Shown here: one piece after another, positions 15,151-23,850 of the stretch
Numbering within the stretch: the stretch's first letter is position 1
Layout of the letters: every line of letters starts with the position of its first letter
Source: JARRLC01 sp037387425
GTDB taxonomy: Bacteria > Pseudomonadota > Alphaproteobacteria > Rhizobiales > Rhodomicrobiaceae
Length of the DNA stretch: 39,003 nt
NCBI GenBank assembly: GCA_037387425.1
Contig: JARRLC010000030.1
Coordinates: 1-39,003, forward strand
Direction: 5' to 3'
Notes under the pieces: generated by a model
Told to the model about the DNA's origin: nothing
Databases searched by the model: none
What the model saw: only the letters and a program-made list of their open reading frames with translations
Position numbers and translations under genes: made by a program

Positions 15151-16326
15151 TTATTGTTCATTTGGGCGGCTGGATTTCTCCGGGGCTGGCTTGTCGTTGT
15201 TTTGCTGGGGCTCTTTTTCTCCGGCGTTGGCTTTTGGTGGTGTTGGCGATTTATCTGCAGAAGCGGCGTTGGCTTGTTTGCCGCCAGCTTTCATTGCTTC
15301 TTCTATGTCTTTGGCGGAATATTCCTGCGCTTTACATGAACATCCCTTTATGTAGCGCTTCCGATTGAGAAACGCCGTGGCCAAGTCTGTGTAGCGTTGA
15401 CCTTTGAGCGACACCATCTGCTCAATTTCTTCGCCGGGATTACGATAGACGAATAACTCTGCCGGAGCTGCGCATTGCTCTTGGCATTTGACTTCGTCTT
15501 CCTTGAAGCGGCTTTCCAGTGTTGAGAAGCTGATGGGGAAATAATAGCCATCGCAAAGGCGTACGCACATGGTGCGATATGACGCAAACGGCAGATTGGA
15601 TTGACTGGGATTTGTGTTCGCGTAGCTGCTATCGTAGTTATCGTCTTCCTCGTCGTCCCATAGTGAGAGGAACGAGTTGGAACGACGGCGCGCTTTGTCT
15701 TCACGCACGTAATTGTCGCCACAGCCATTGCGCGCCAGCTCGGCTACGAGGTCGTTTTGCCGCATGCGCCGGTTGGACCGGTCATTGATGGCCTCGCGTT
15801 GGCGGCGAAGGTTTTTGACGTCGCGCTTGGTGGTTTCGATTTCTTCATCAAGACGCAAACAAGCCGGCGTACGTTTCAGCGAGCGGCCGAACAGGAACAT
15901 ATCCTCGTAACATTTGCGGTCTTCGGCTTCGTTTTCGGCGCGACGGAGCACACGTTTTAGGTCGTGGAGCTGTTGATCGAGCGAGGCCAATGCTTCCCGG
16001 GGGCTGTTGCTGAGCTGCCAGTCGCTAACCAGTTGGCGCTCCAGATCTTTACAGCGTTGGCTGCGGCGATCTTCGTTGCGGTGCCCACCAGCGCTATCGT
16101 TGGAGCGGCGATCGTCTTGGGAGCGGCGGTTATCGTCGCGTCTGTTGGAGCGGCGACTGCGGTTGAAATCTTGATCATCGTCGCGAAAGCCATTGCCTTG
16201 CGCGTGGGCCGTGTAGCTTGGAGCCATAACGCCAAACAGCAATGCGACACCCGCCAGCATCACGCAGACCTTGCCAGATTTCATAAGGCGCGCCAGAAAT
16301 TGACGGGATTTTCGGGAATTCAACAT
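15151..16326 (-). CDS. DUF2865 secreted protein
   Basis: A 391-residue exported protein. A hydrophobic segment, VCVMLAGVALLFGVMA, ends at AHAQG (about residue 43), a likely signal-peptide cleavage site. Next is an Arg/Asp/Asn-rich low-complexity stretch (about residues 47-90), then a coiled-coil-like charged region. A cysteine-containing domain follows (MCVRLCDGYYFPIS, KCQEQCAAPAELFVYRNPG, GCSCKAQEYS), matching the alphaproteobacterial DUF2865 domain. The tail is rich in Ala, Pro and Lys (PTPPKANAGEKEPQQN). The paired cysteines suggest disulfides in the periplasm. Function of the family is unknown to me. ATG 16326 has GGAAG upstream; ATG 16284 would shorten the N-region. It sits between the ankyrin gene and pepP. 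Confidence 0.8.
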   Translation of the reverse strand: MLNSRKSRQFLARLMKSGKVCVMLAGVALLFGVMAPSYTAHAQGNGFRDDDQDFNRSRRSNRRDDNRRSQDDRRSNDSAGGHRNEDRRSQRCKDLERQLVSDWQLSNSPREALASLDQQLHDLKRVLRRAENEAEDRKCYEDMFLFGRSLKRTPACLRLDEEIETTKRDVKNLRRQREAINDRSNRRMRQNDLVAELARNGCGDNYVREDKARRRSNSFLSLWDDEEDDNYDSSYANTNPSQSNLPFASYRTMCVRLCDGYYFPISFSTLESRFKEDEVKCQEQCAAPAELFVYRNPGEEIEQMVSLKGQRYTDLATAFLNRKRYIKGCSCKAQEYSAKDIEEAMKAGGKQANAASADKSPTPPKANAGEKEPQQNNDKPAPEKSSRPNEQ

Positions 16327-16393
16327 TTGCGTTCTTCCAGCACGTTTACAGATAGTCTCAGCGAACCTTGTATGATGGGTTCAATAATTCGCC

Positions 16394-16410
16394 TGCGGAA
16401 GTTTGCCGCA
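16394..16410. repeat. Small inverted repeat between ankyrin gene and DUF2865 gene
   Basis: TGCGG at 16394-16398 and CCGCA at 16406-16410 around a 7-base loop lie in the 104-base gap. It may weaken read-through from the ankyrin gene, but there is no T tract. Confidence 0.25.
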
Positions 16411-16430
16411 AAGTTGATAGGCAACACCAG

Positions 16431-17285
16431 CTAATTCGTGGGCTGCGACTTCACCGGCAACTCGGCAAGTACACGCATAGCATCTGTCGAGTTGGCTGCG
16501 CGAGCATAATCGAGCGGAGTTTGCCCATTTCCAAGTTTTTTCGTTGGGTCGGCCCCTAATCCGATTAACAGGCGAAGGAGTTCTGGCTGGTTATTGAAAG
16601 CTGCAAAGGCAACAGGCGTTTCGCCCCGTCCGTCAAAGGCGTTAAGGTCAGCGCCGAGACCGGCCAGTGTGCGTATGACGCCTTCGGTCGTTTCTTTGTC
16701 GCTGCCTTCAATGTATTTTTTTAAAGCGATGAAAAGAGGCGTTGCTTTCGCTGCGTCATCGGTGCGGACATCGACATTCACCCCTTGATCGACAAGAAGT
16801 TTCACAATGGCCGCACCTTCACGCATGGAAACGGCGTGGTGCAGGACGCCGAGGCCTACGCGGTCGCGCGCCTTAGGGTTTGCGCCATATTGTAATAGCG
16901 CCGCAGCTATCGGTGTCGTTTCCGCCGCCATCAGTGGCGTCATTTTTGAAAGCTCATCAGGGCGGTTGGGGTTAGCCCCACGCTTGAGTAGCAATCGTAC
17001 TTTACTGGTGTCTTCGAAAGCGAGGGCCGCCCAGAGCGCCTGTTCCTGCGAAAGTTCGATAGACCGATCGAAAGCGTCCAGGTTGGTCTGGTGTTCGATA
17101 CGGTATTCTGTGGGCTCTTTGTTGTCGGAAGCGGGGGAGTTGATAAAATCGTTCAGGTTTTTTGTCTGCGCCCATGCGTTGCCAGTCAACGGTGCGCATA
17201 ATATCGTCATGCAAGCTGCGATTGCCGCTTTATGGCGCCAAGTTGGAATCGCGAAGCAATATGAGCTCAGAATCCGTTTCTGCAT
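16431..17285 (-). CDS. Exported ankyrin-repeat protein
   Basis: A 284-residue protein starting MQKRILSS. A hydrophobic stretch near residues 20-36 ends in GNAWAQ, so a signal peptide and periplasmic location are likely. About five ankyrin repeats follow, with typical cores: ALWAALAFEDTSKVRLLLKR, TPLMAAETTPIAAALLQYGA, GLGVLHHAVSMREGAAIVKL, TPVAFAAFNNQPELLRLLIG and TPLDYARAANSTDAMRVLAE. Ankyrin repeats bind proteins, but no partner is evident. ATG 17297 is a second possible start. The gene stands alone after a 320-base AT-rich gap. No enzymatic domain is seen. Ankyrin proteins are widespread in free-living and host-associated alphaproteobacteria, so this alone does not indicate a host. Confidence 0.82.
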   Translation of the reverse strand: MQKRILSSYCFAIPTWRHKAAIAACMTILCAPLTGNAWAQTKNLNDFINSPASDNKEPTEYRIEHQTNLDAFDRSIELSQEQALWAALAFEDTSKVRLLLKRGANPNRPDELSKMTPLMAAETTPIAAALLQYGANPKARDRVGLGVLHHAVSMREGAAIVKLLVDQGVNVDVRTDDAAKATPLFIALKKYIEGSDKETTEGVIRTLAGLGADLNAFDGRGETPVAFAAFNNQPELLRLLIGLGADPTKKLGNGQTPLDYARAANSTDAMRVLAELPVKSQPTN

Positions 17286-17297
17286 GAAATCCCACAA

Positions 17298-17619
17298 AGC
17301 ACCCTGGTTGCTTGCAATCTGAAATAGAAAACAATCTTGTCGGGCATATAGCCCGCCGTTTCATTCCCGTTAGCTCCCCCTTTAAGGTGGAGCTATTATA
17401 AACAGAAATACACGCCCTGTCTCAGCAAATTATGGAAGCAGGCCGTACTTATCATCTTTCCGAATTGTAGCCCATTGTAATTGTTTCCGCTTTTAGCGCA
17501 AGTCCCCGACTTAGACTAAAGTTTCATGATATTGCTTCAAAATGTTATTGAATAACCGGGAGATAACCCATTTGAGCTAAAACGCCGTTTACACCAAAAC
17601 TGTTCAACTATTAGGAATT
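17298..17619. other. Intergenic region between gltX and the ankyrin gene
   Basis: About 320 AT-rich bases without a convincing gene. I see two hairpins: CGGGC-ATATA-GCCCG at 17341-17355, and TAGCTCC (17371-17377) with GGAGCTA (17389-17395) enclosing CCTTTAAGG. Either could end transcription from gltX (minus strand), though no long T run follows in that direction. The ankyrin promoter should also lie here; no clear -35/-10 is called. Confidence 0.5.
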
Positions 17620-18963
17620 TTAAGACCCCTGTCCTTCCAGGCGAGCGGCTGCTTTTTCCCGCCCGATAAGGGGAAGAACCTGTTTCAATTCCGGGCCGTG
17701 CTCGCGTCCGGTTAGCGCCAGCCGGAGAGGCTGAAACAGGGCCTTTCCTTTGGCGCCGGTTGCAGCGGCAACGGCTTTCGTCCATTCGCTCCACGTCGCG
17801 GTGCTCCAGGGTTCAGGCGGCAAAGTGTCGCGTGCGGCGTTCAGCACGGCCTCTGCCTCTGCCTGAATTTGCGGTTCGATGGGGCCTTCCACGATATGCC
17901 ACCAGTCTTTCGCATCTGCGAGAACGCGCAAGTTTCCGCGAACAGCTTCCCAGAACGCGCTCTTTCCACCGATGCCGTCAGCTTCCAGGCGGTTGGCCAC
18001 GTCGTCATAGTCTAACTCGTGCAAAAGTTTAGCGTTCAACGCCCGCAGTTCGTCAACATCGAAACGCGCAGGCGCACGGGACAGTTTGCCAAAATCGAAC
18101 AATGCCGCAAGTTCGGTCAAATTCTTATGCGGTGCAACCGGATTCGACGTGCCGATCGTGCCCGAGTGACTGAGCACGGCAAGCGGCTCCAGCCCTTCCT
18201 CACGGAAAGACTGGATAGACAGCGAACCGAGTCGTTTTGATAACGCCTGGCCATCGGCGCCGACCAGCAGATTATGATGCGCGAATTGTGGTGGCTTTGC
18301 CCCCAGCGCCTCGAAAAGCTGGATCTGCACGCCAGTGTTGGCGACGTGGTCTTCGCCGCGAATGATATGGGTGATGCCGAATTCACTGTCATCGACCACA
18401 CTTGGCAGTGTGTACAGATAGGTGCCATCCGCGCGAATCAGTACCGGGTCGGACAGCGACGACGCTTCAATCGTCTGTTCGCCGCGAACCAGATCGCTCC
18501 ACCCAACGGTGCGGTCTTCCAGTAAGAAACGCCAGTGCGGTTTGCGTCCCTCGGCCTCCAGCTGGGCGCGGTCTTTGTCTGTGAGCTTCAGCGCCGCGCG
18601 GTCATATACCGGAGGCGCGCCGCGTGCACGCTGGCGTTTGCGGCGGCGTTCCAACTCGTCGGGCGTTTCATAGCATGGGTATAGACGGCCAGCGGCTTTC
18701 AGCTTTTCGGCGGCGGCGTCATAGAGGCCGACGCGCGTTGACTGGCGCGCTTCAATATCCCATTCCAGGCCAAGCCAGCGTAAATCCTCGCGGATGCCTT
18801 CGACATATTCTTCGCGGCTACGTTCTGTGTCGGTGTCATCAAAGCGCAGCAAAAACGTGCCGCCTTGCGATTTCGCAAACAGCCAGTTGATGAGCGCCGG
18901 GCGCAAATTGCCAATGTGAATACGACCCGTGGGGCTGGGTGCAAAACGAACGATGGGTTTCAT
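17620..18963 (-). CDS. gltX: Glutamyl-tRNA synthetase, short alphaproteobacterial (GltX2-like) type
   Basis: A 447-residue class I aminoacyl-tRNA synthetase charging glutamate onto tRNA. The HIGH-type motif is in APSPTGRIHIGNLRPAL at the N-terminus and the KMSKS-type motif is ALSKRLGSLSI. RGEDHVANT, which contacts the tRNA acceptor region, is intact. The length and the SKRLGSL motif fit the second GltX class that many alphaproteobacteria have beside the longer one; such enzymes can differ in discriminating tRNA-Glu and tRNA-Gln. The ATG overlaps the nadE stop as ATGA (18960-18963), so translation is likely coupled to nadE. Whether another gltX exists cannot be seen here. Confidence 0.94.
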   Translation of the reverse strand: MKPIVRFAPSPTGRIHIGNLRPALINWLFAKSQGGTFLLRFDDTDTERSREEYVEGIREDLRWLGLEWDIEARQSTRVGLYDAAAEKLKAAGRLYPCYETPDELERRRKRQRARGAPPVYDRAALKLTDKDRAQLEAEGRKPHWRFLLEDRTVGWSDLVRGEQTIEASSLSDPVLIRADGTYLYTLPSVVDDSEFGITHIIRGEDHVANTGVQIQLFEALGAKPPQFAHHNLLVGADGQALSKRLGSLSIQSFREEGLEPLAVLSHSGTIGTSNPVAPHKNLTELAALFDFGKLSRAPARFDVDELRALNAKLLHELDYDDVANRLEADGIGGKSAFWEAVRGNLRVLADAKDWWHIVEGPIEPQIQAEAEAVLNAARDTLPPEPWSTATWSEWTKAVAAATGAKGKALFQPLRLALTGREHGPELKQVLPLIGREKAAARLEGQGS

Positions 18964-20633
18964 AAGACTTCGCGAAATTTGTTGGTTATGGGATAACGCC
19001 GGTCACGGCCAAAATTCCGGTCCGTGATCTTAACGCCGGGCGCGGCCTGACGGCGCTTATATTCGGCGATATAGAGCAGGCGTTCCACTTTTTTTACAAT
19101 TTCTGGAGCATGACCGCGTGCGACAATGTCGCTGATTGGCAGTTCCCAGTCAACCAGACACTCTAGAATGTCATCAAGTGCGTCGTATGGTGGCAACGAA
19201 TCCTGGTCCGTCTGGTTGTCGCGCAATTCGGCGGAAGGCGCTTTGGTGATGATGTTATTCGGAATGACCTCGCCTTCAGGCCCGAGACATCCTTTAGGTC
19301 GAGTTTCGTTGCGGAAACGGGACTGCGCAAAAACTTGCATCTTGTACAGGTCTTTAATCGGATTGAAGCCGCCGTTCATATCGCCGTAGAGCGTGGCGTA
19401 ACCTACCGAGACTTCCGATTTATTGCCCGTGGTGACAACCATCGCGCCGAACTTGTTGGAAATTGCCATCAAAAGCGTGCCGCGCGTCCGCGATTGCAGG
19501 TTTTCTTCGGTGATGTCCGCTGCGCGGCCTTGGAACATGGGGGCGAGGCTTTTCGTGAAGCCTTCCACCGGTTCGGCTATCGGCACGATGTCGTAGCGAA
19601 TGCCAAGCGCTTTAGCGCAATCCGCAGCGTCAGCAAGCGATTCTTCCGAGGTATAACGGTAAGGCATCATGACGGCGTGCACGCGGTCCGGCCCCAGAGC
19701 ATCCACCGCCATTGCCGCACAAATGGCAGAGTCTATGCCGCCGGAAAGTCCTAGCACCACACCCGGAAAGCCGTTTTTGTTGACGTAGTCGCGTAAGCCC
19801 TGCACGCAGGCGAGATAGATTGCTTCTTCGCCTTCTTCCAGCCGTGTGTTGACGCCTGGCTCACAAGCCCAGCCATCGGCGTTTTTGGTCCATGTGGTCA
19901 GCGTGATGGAAGGCTCCCACGCGGGCATCTGCACCGCCAGCGCGCCGCCACGGTTGATCACGAGCGAGGCCCCGTCGAACACCAGTTCGTCTTGGCCGCC
20001 AAGCTGATTGATATAGGCGAGCGGTAATCCGGTTTCCGCCACGCGGGAATAGGCGTGTCTCATGCGGATGGCGAATTTCGTGCGCGTGAAAGGCGAACCG
20101 TTCGGCGCCAGAAACATTTCCGCACCACGCTTGGCGAGATGAGCGCAAATCTCCGGCACCCAGATATCCTCGCAGATGGGGGCGCCAATGTGCGCAAGTC
20201 CCCGGAAATTCAGCGGTTCCGGCATCGCTCCGGCGGCAAATACGCGTTTTTCGTCGAACACACCGTAATTCGGCAGTTCTACTTTGTGGGAAACCGCTTG
20301 CACCGCGCCATCATCCAGCAGCGCCACTGAGTTAAAGGGAAAAGCGTCGCCCGGCCATGGCGTGCCCAAGAGCAGGGCAGGCCCTCCGTCCGCGGTCTCA
20401 GCGGCAAGAGCGGACACCGCTTCTTGCGCCGCGCGGATGAAGGCAGGCTTCAAAATGAGATCTTCCGGCGGGTAGCCCGTGAGAAACAGCTCGGGGAATA
20501 CCACCAGATGCGCGCCCTGTGCAGCCGCTTCTGCCCGCGCCTGGCGCACGAGCGCTGCATTTCCTGTGATGTCGCCTACTATAGGATTAAGCTGTGCCAG
20601 TGCAATTGTAAGAGAAACGCCCTGTACTTCCAT
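18960..20633 (-). CDS. nadE: Glutamine-dependent NAD+ synthetase
   Basis: A 557-residue two-domain enzyme converting deamido-NAD to NAD with glutamine as nitrogen donor. The N-terminal nitrilase-type glutaminase has the triad glutamate in FPELFLTGYPPEDL, lysine in KVELPNYGVFDEKR and cysteine in GAPICEDIW. The C-terminal synthetase has the pyrophosphate loop LGLSGGIDSAICAA and TTGNKSEVSVGYATLYGD. ATG 20633 gives MEVQGVSLTIALAQLNP; AAGGAG is about 11 bases upstream. A TTG 33 bases earlier is possible. It starts 39 bases after the papain-like gene and overlaps gltX by four bases, so the three form a probable operon. The glutaminase domain makes it independent of free ammonia. Confidence 0.95.
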   Translation of the reverse strand: MEVQGVSLTIALAQLNPIVGDITGNAALVRQARAEAAAQGAHLVVFPELFLTGYPPEDLILKPAFIRAAQEAVSALAAETADGGPALLLGTPWPGDAFPFNSVALLDDGAVQAVSHKVELPNYGVFDEKRVFAAGAMPEPLNFRGLAHIGAPICEDIWVPEICAHLAKRGAEMFLAPNGSPFTRTKFAIRMRHAYSRVAETGLPLAYINQLGGQDELVFDGASLVINRGGALAVQMPAWEPSITLTTWTKNADGWACEPGVNTRLEEGEEAIYLACVQGLRDYVNKNGFPGVVLGLSGGIDSAICAAMAVDALGPDRVHAVMMPYRYTSEESLADAADCAKALGIRYDIVPIAEPVEGFTKSLAPMFQGRAADITEENLQSRTRGTLLMAISNKFGAMVVTTGNKSEVSVGYATLYGDMNGGFNPIKDLYKMQVFAQSRFRNETRPKGCLGPEGEVIPNNIITKAPSAELRDNQTDQDSLPPYDALDDILECLVDWELPISDIVARGHAPEIVKKVERLLYIAEYKRRQAAPGVKITDRNFGRDRRYPITNKFREVL

Positions 20634-20672
20634 ACGCTGACATGGCTCCTTTAAGGTGTATACCAAGGACGC

Positions 20673-21671
20673 TTAGCTTCCGTTCACACTATCAAAGATC
20701 TTGTTGACTTGGCTTTCGTTTTCAACTTTGTGAACCACGCCGTCATAAATGAGGTATTTCCATTGCAGGCGCGATGTGCCCGCCAGTTCAAGCGGCTTCA
20801 CGGCCAGCAGATCTTCCATTGAGGAATTGGCGTCCATCCACGGCGCGAACAGCACGTCTCTATGCGCTTCCAGCGCTTTTCCGGGCGGAAGCAGCCCCTC
20901 TTCTACCGCTGAGCGGATCATATCAACGTACGCGAATTGCACAAAGCCGGAGCAAATAAATTCATCAGGCGCGTACTTTCTGCTTTTCTTAAGATAGTCA
21001 GAAATTGTCGGAGATTTGCCAAATATTAGATTGCGCAGCCGGGCTAAGAGCTTGGATCGACCAACCGCCAATTCTGCAAGTAGTGAGAAATTATAGTTGT
21101 CATCCTTGATGAAACGCAGCATTCGCGCGCCGACCATCGGACGCATTGCATTGGTGAACCAGTCGGCTTCCAAGCGCTTGACGCCGACGATATAGCGCGG
21201 CTTGCGTTTGGCCTTGGCGTAAATGCTGGATGGCGCGACGTATTCGGAAAATGCGTTCAGGTCGACGCCTTCGAAGCTGGCTTCGATCACATATGACCGC
21301 TCAACCGCTGGATAATGATGCGGCGTGATGAATGTCAGTGCGGAGTGGGCGAAGCGGCTGTCATCGAATGTGCGTGTCAGGAAAGAAAAGAAGCTTTCCA
21401 TGCGCGAAGTCAGGATAACATCGCCCGGCATCAGAAAATGCCCATAGCGGAAGCGTTCAACCGGCATCGGCCAGGTTACGTTCGTCTCATCTGGCAGAAT
21501 AGGCGAATTTTGCGAAAACGGGCCAGGGGATGACGAACTGAAACCGCGGGGCGCAGGGGCGGGTTGCTGCGCACGGGTGGCAACGGCTTCGTTGATCACC
21601 TCCTCGACAGTTTTCGACATGTCCTGGTGTTTGATGCGGTTACTTTTGGACGGTGACTTCGCGGACTCCAT
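20673..21671 (-). CDS. Permuted papain-like (NlpC/P60, YiiX-like) hydrolase
   Basis: A 332-residue protein. After a Ser/Pro-rich N-terminal 75 residues, a domain begins at PGDVILTSRMESFFSFLTR. The arrangement, a histidine in FAHSALTFI first, an acidic strand VIEASFEGVDLN, and the cysteine last in EFICSGFVQFAYVDM, is that of circularly permuted NlpC/P60 proteins (YiiX/DUF830-type). Such proteins cut amide or acyl bonds; the substrate is unknown, possibly lipids or peptidoglycan. No signal peptide or membrane span is seen, so it may be cytoplasmic. ATG 21671 has GGGGA eight bases upstream. It probably leads the operon with nadE and gltX, with no obvious functional link. Confidence 0.72.
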   Translation of the reverse strand: MESAKSPSKSNRIKHQDMSKTVEEVINEAVATRAQQPAPAPRGFSSSSPGPFSQNSPILPDETNVTWPMPVERFRYGHFLMPGDVILTSRMESFFSFLTRTFDDSRFAHSALTFITPHHYPAVERSYVIEASFEGVDLNAFSEYVAPSSIYAKAKRKPRYIVGVKRLEADWFTNAMRPMVGARMLRFIKDDNYNFSLLAELAVGRSKLLARLRNLIFGKSPTISDYLKKSRKYAPDEFICSGFVQFAYVDMIRSAVEEGLLPPGKALEAHRDVLFAPWMDANSSMEDLLAVKPLELAGTSRLQWKYLIYDGVVHKVENESQVNKIFDSVNGS

Positions 21672-21781
21672 GACGATCATCCCCAAGACATATTGTCTGA
21701 AATTATATGTGTAGCTTCGTACACAGTCTGTAGAATGAGCGCAAGAGGTATGCTCTTACGCCACATCCGATGCGTGTGCCG

Positions 21782-23173
21782 TTATACGTCCATTGCCGCT
21801 GGCTCTGGGCTTGGCGCTGTTGAAGACCGGTCGCGCCGGAGCCGTTCAGCGATTAAAAACCCGAGTTCGATGGCTTGATGCGCGTTCAGACGCGGATCGC
21901 AATGGGTGTGATAGCTGCTGCACAGTTGCGCATCGCTGATAGCTTGTGCGCCGCCTGTGCATTCTGTCACGTTTTTGCCAGTCATTTCGATATGGATGCC
22001 GCCAGGATGCGTGCCCTCGGCGCGGTGGATATCAAAGAACTGCTCCACTTCTTTCAACACACGTTCAAACGGACGCGTCTTAAGCCCACTGGCGCTTTTG
22101 ATTGTGTTGCCGTGCATCGGATCGCAGGACCAGACGACCATTTTACCTTCCCGCTTCACAGCTTGCAGCATTTCCGGCAGGTGATCGTTGATCTTATCCA
22201 TGCCGTACCGTGTAATGAGCGTAAGGCGGCCGGGCTCGTTGTCAGGGTTGAGCGTGTCAATTAGCCGCAGAAGTTCGTCTGGCGTTAACGATGGCCCGCA
22301 TTTCAGGCCAATCGGATTGAGCACGCCGCGCAAGAACTCGATATGCGCATGGTCGGGCTGGCGGGTGCGGTCGCCGATCCAGAGTAAATGCCCCGAAGTT
22401 CCCACCCACCGATTGCTCGTGGAATCAATGCGCGTCAACGCTTCTTCATAGCTGAGCAAAAGCGCTTCGTGGCTGGTGTACATGTTCGTGGTGCGCAACT
22501 CGTGCATTTTCTCCGGGGTCAGCCCGCACGCTTTCATGAATGTGAGGCTGTCGGAAATGCGGTTGGCTAGTTCGCGGTAGCGCTCGCCAATGGGGCTGCC
22601 TTCTAGGAAATCCATTGTCCACTGATGCACGCGATCCAAGTCGGCAAAGCCGCCTTGTGCAAAGGCGCGCAATAGGTTCAACGTGGCGGCCGATTGCCTA
22701 TACGCTTTCATCATGCGGCGCGGATCGGGCACGCGCGCTTCCGGCGTGAAAGCCAGGTTGTTCACGATGTCGCCGCGATAGCTGGGAAGCTCCACGCCGT
22801 CTTGCTTTTCGGTTGGCGCGGAGCGCGGCTTGGCGAATTGCCCGGCGATGCGCCCTACTTTCACCACCGGACAGCCGCCTGCGTAAGTGAGCACCACCGC
22901 CATTTGCAGGAAAACGCGGAAGAAATCGCGGATGTTGTCGGCGGTGTGTTCGCCAAAGCTTTCAGCGCAATCCCCGCCTTGGAGCACAAAGGCTTGCCCG
23001 GCAGCGGCTTCGGCCAACTCACGCTTCAGCGCGCGAATTTCTCCGGCGAATACCAGCGGTGGGAAGGTCGCAAGCTCGCTTTCAACGGCTTTGAGTTCCT
23101 CGGTATCAGGATATTCCGGCATCTGCTGAACAGGTTTGGAACGCCAGCTTTGCGGGGTCCACGTATCCGCCAT
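21782..23173 (-). CDS. Class II 3-deoxy-D-arabino-heptulosonate 7-phosphate synthase
   Basis: A 463-residue plant-type (class II) DAHP synthase, first enzyme of the shikimate pathway, joining phosphoenolpyruvate and erythrose 4-phosphate. The metal-binding cysteine lies in FVLQGGDCAESF; other motifs are VKVGRIAGQFAKPRS, GVELPSYRGDIVN, WSCDPMHGNT and GGIHIEMTGKNVTEC, and the end has DPRLNAHQAIELGFLIAE. Length is typical. ATG 23173 (MADTW) has GGAG seven bases upstream; an adjacent ATG at 23176 is equally possible. It stands alone, with the papain-like gene beginning 110 bases downstream. No frameshift is seen. Confidence 0.94.
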   Translation of the reverse strand: MADTWTPQSWRSKPVQQMPEYPDTEELKAVESELATFPPLVFAGEIRALKRELAEAAAGQAFVLQGGDCAESFGEHTADNIRDFFRVFLQMAVVLTYAGGCPVVKVGRIAGQFAKPRSAPTEKQDGVELPSYRGDIVNNLAFTPEARVPDPRRMMKAYRQSAATLNLLRAFAQGGFADLDRVHQWTMDFLEGSPIGERYRELANRISDSLTFMKACGLTPEKMHELRTTNMYTSHEALLLSYEEALTRIDSTSNRWVGTSGHLLWIGDRTRQPDHAHIEFLRGVLNPIGLKCGPSLTPDELLRLIDTLNPDNEPGRLTLITRYGMDKINDHLPEMLQAVKREGKMVVWSCDPMHGNTIKSASGLKTRPFERVLKEVEQFFDIHRAEGTHPGGIHIEMTGKNVTECTGGAQAISDAQLCSSYHTHCDPRLNAHQAIELGFLIAERLRRDRSSTAPSPEPAAMDV

Positions 23174-23301
23174 CATATAACTCCTGTGGCAATGCAATTA
23201 CATCGATGTTGTTTTTTATAAGCTATCAACGCGATGATGCCCACAGTAATTAACTTAGCGCTCGACGCGAAATAAATGCGTATTCCCCTTGTTTCCCCCC
23301 T

Positions 23302-23700
23302 TCACCATGTGTTCGGACCAATGGCTGTAAACGTCTTTTCGCGCTCGATGAACTGGTAGCGAGCACCGCAATGTGGGCATATCACATGCAGATGGCGTGT
23401 AATCCTCTGAGGGTTGCGTCTTATGCGAATTCCCGGATTTCTCCCCTGCAACTCCGCCATATGGCTTCCCCATGCTTCCTCGGCAAGCTGTATCGCTTCG
23501 GCGCCGATGACGGCGCCACATGCCGGACAGGCGAAAACACGCGCGGCTGCCTGCATCCGCCGTCGAGAAAGCCAGTGGCTAACGGCAACTACGGGGATTA
23601 TCACGGGCAGGAAGACAACGAGCAGAAAGCCCGCCAGGATAATCACCAAGCCGTGGCTGTAGCTTCTGGCCGACTTCCAAAATCCCATTCTCATTCCCAT
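23302..23700 (-). CDS. Small membrane-anchored zinc-ribbon protein, unknown function
   Basis: A 132-residue protein I cannot name. One long hydrophobic segment near residues 17-41 (LVIILAGFLLVVFLPVIIPV) makes an N-terminal membrane anchor. A cytoplasmic-looking region then has two cysteine pairs, CPACG (about residue 59) and CPHCG (about residue 109), which should bind one zinc ion. The segment between is basic (IRIRRNPQRITRH). ATG 23700 is chosen; ATGs at 23694 and 23688 are also possible. It lies between gltD and the DAHP synthase on the same strand with gaps of 150 and 128 bases. Coding is supported by the paired Cys motifs and membrane segment. Confidence 0.65.
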   Translation of the reverse strand: MGMRMGFWKSARSYSHGLVIILAGFLLVVFLPVIIPVVAVSHWLSRRRMQAAARVFACPACGAVIGAEAIQLAEEAWGSHMAELQGRNPGIRIRRNPQRITRHLHVICPHCGARYQFIEREKTFTAIGPNTW

Positions 23701-23850
23701 TTTTTACCGTAGGCAAAGTTACGCGCCTCCCCGCCAATCAAATAGAGGGGGCATAATTAATCGCAATTGCTGGAAACGATCATGGCAAAAGAGACGTCGA
23801 TTGTCAGACGCCTCAGTTGTTTTCGTTTTGTGATGGCTTGCTGTCGTCTA

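Noticed and set aside
21708..21731. TGTGTA-N6-TACACA and a 12-mer TACACAGTCTGT shared with 10757-10768
   Set aside because: A shared 12-mer is expected by chance in 39 kb; the second site lacks the nested palindrome and any toxin-antitoxin gene.
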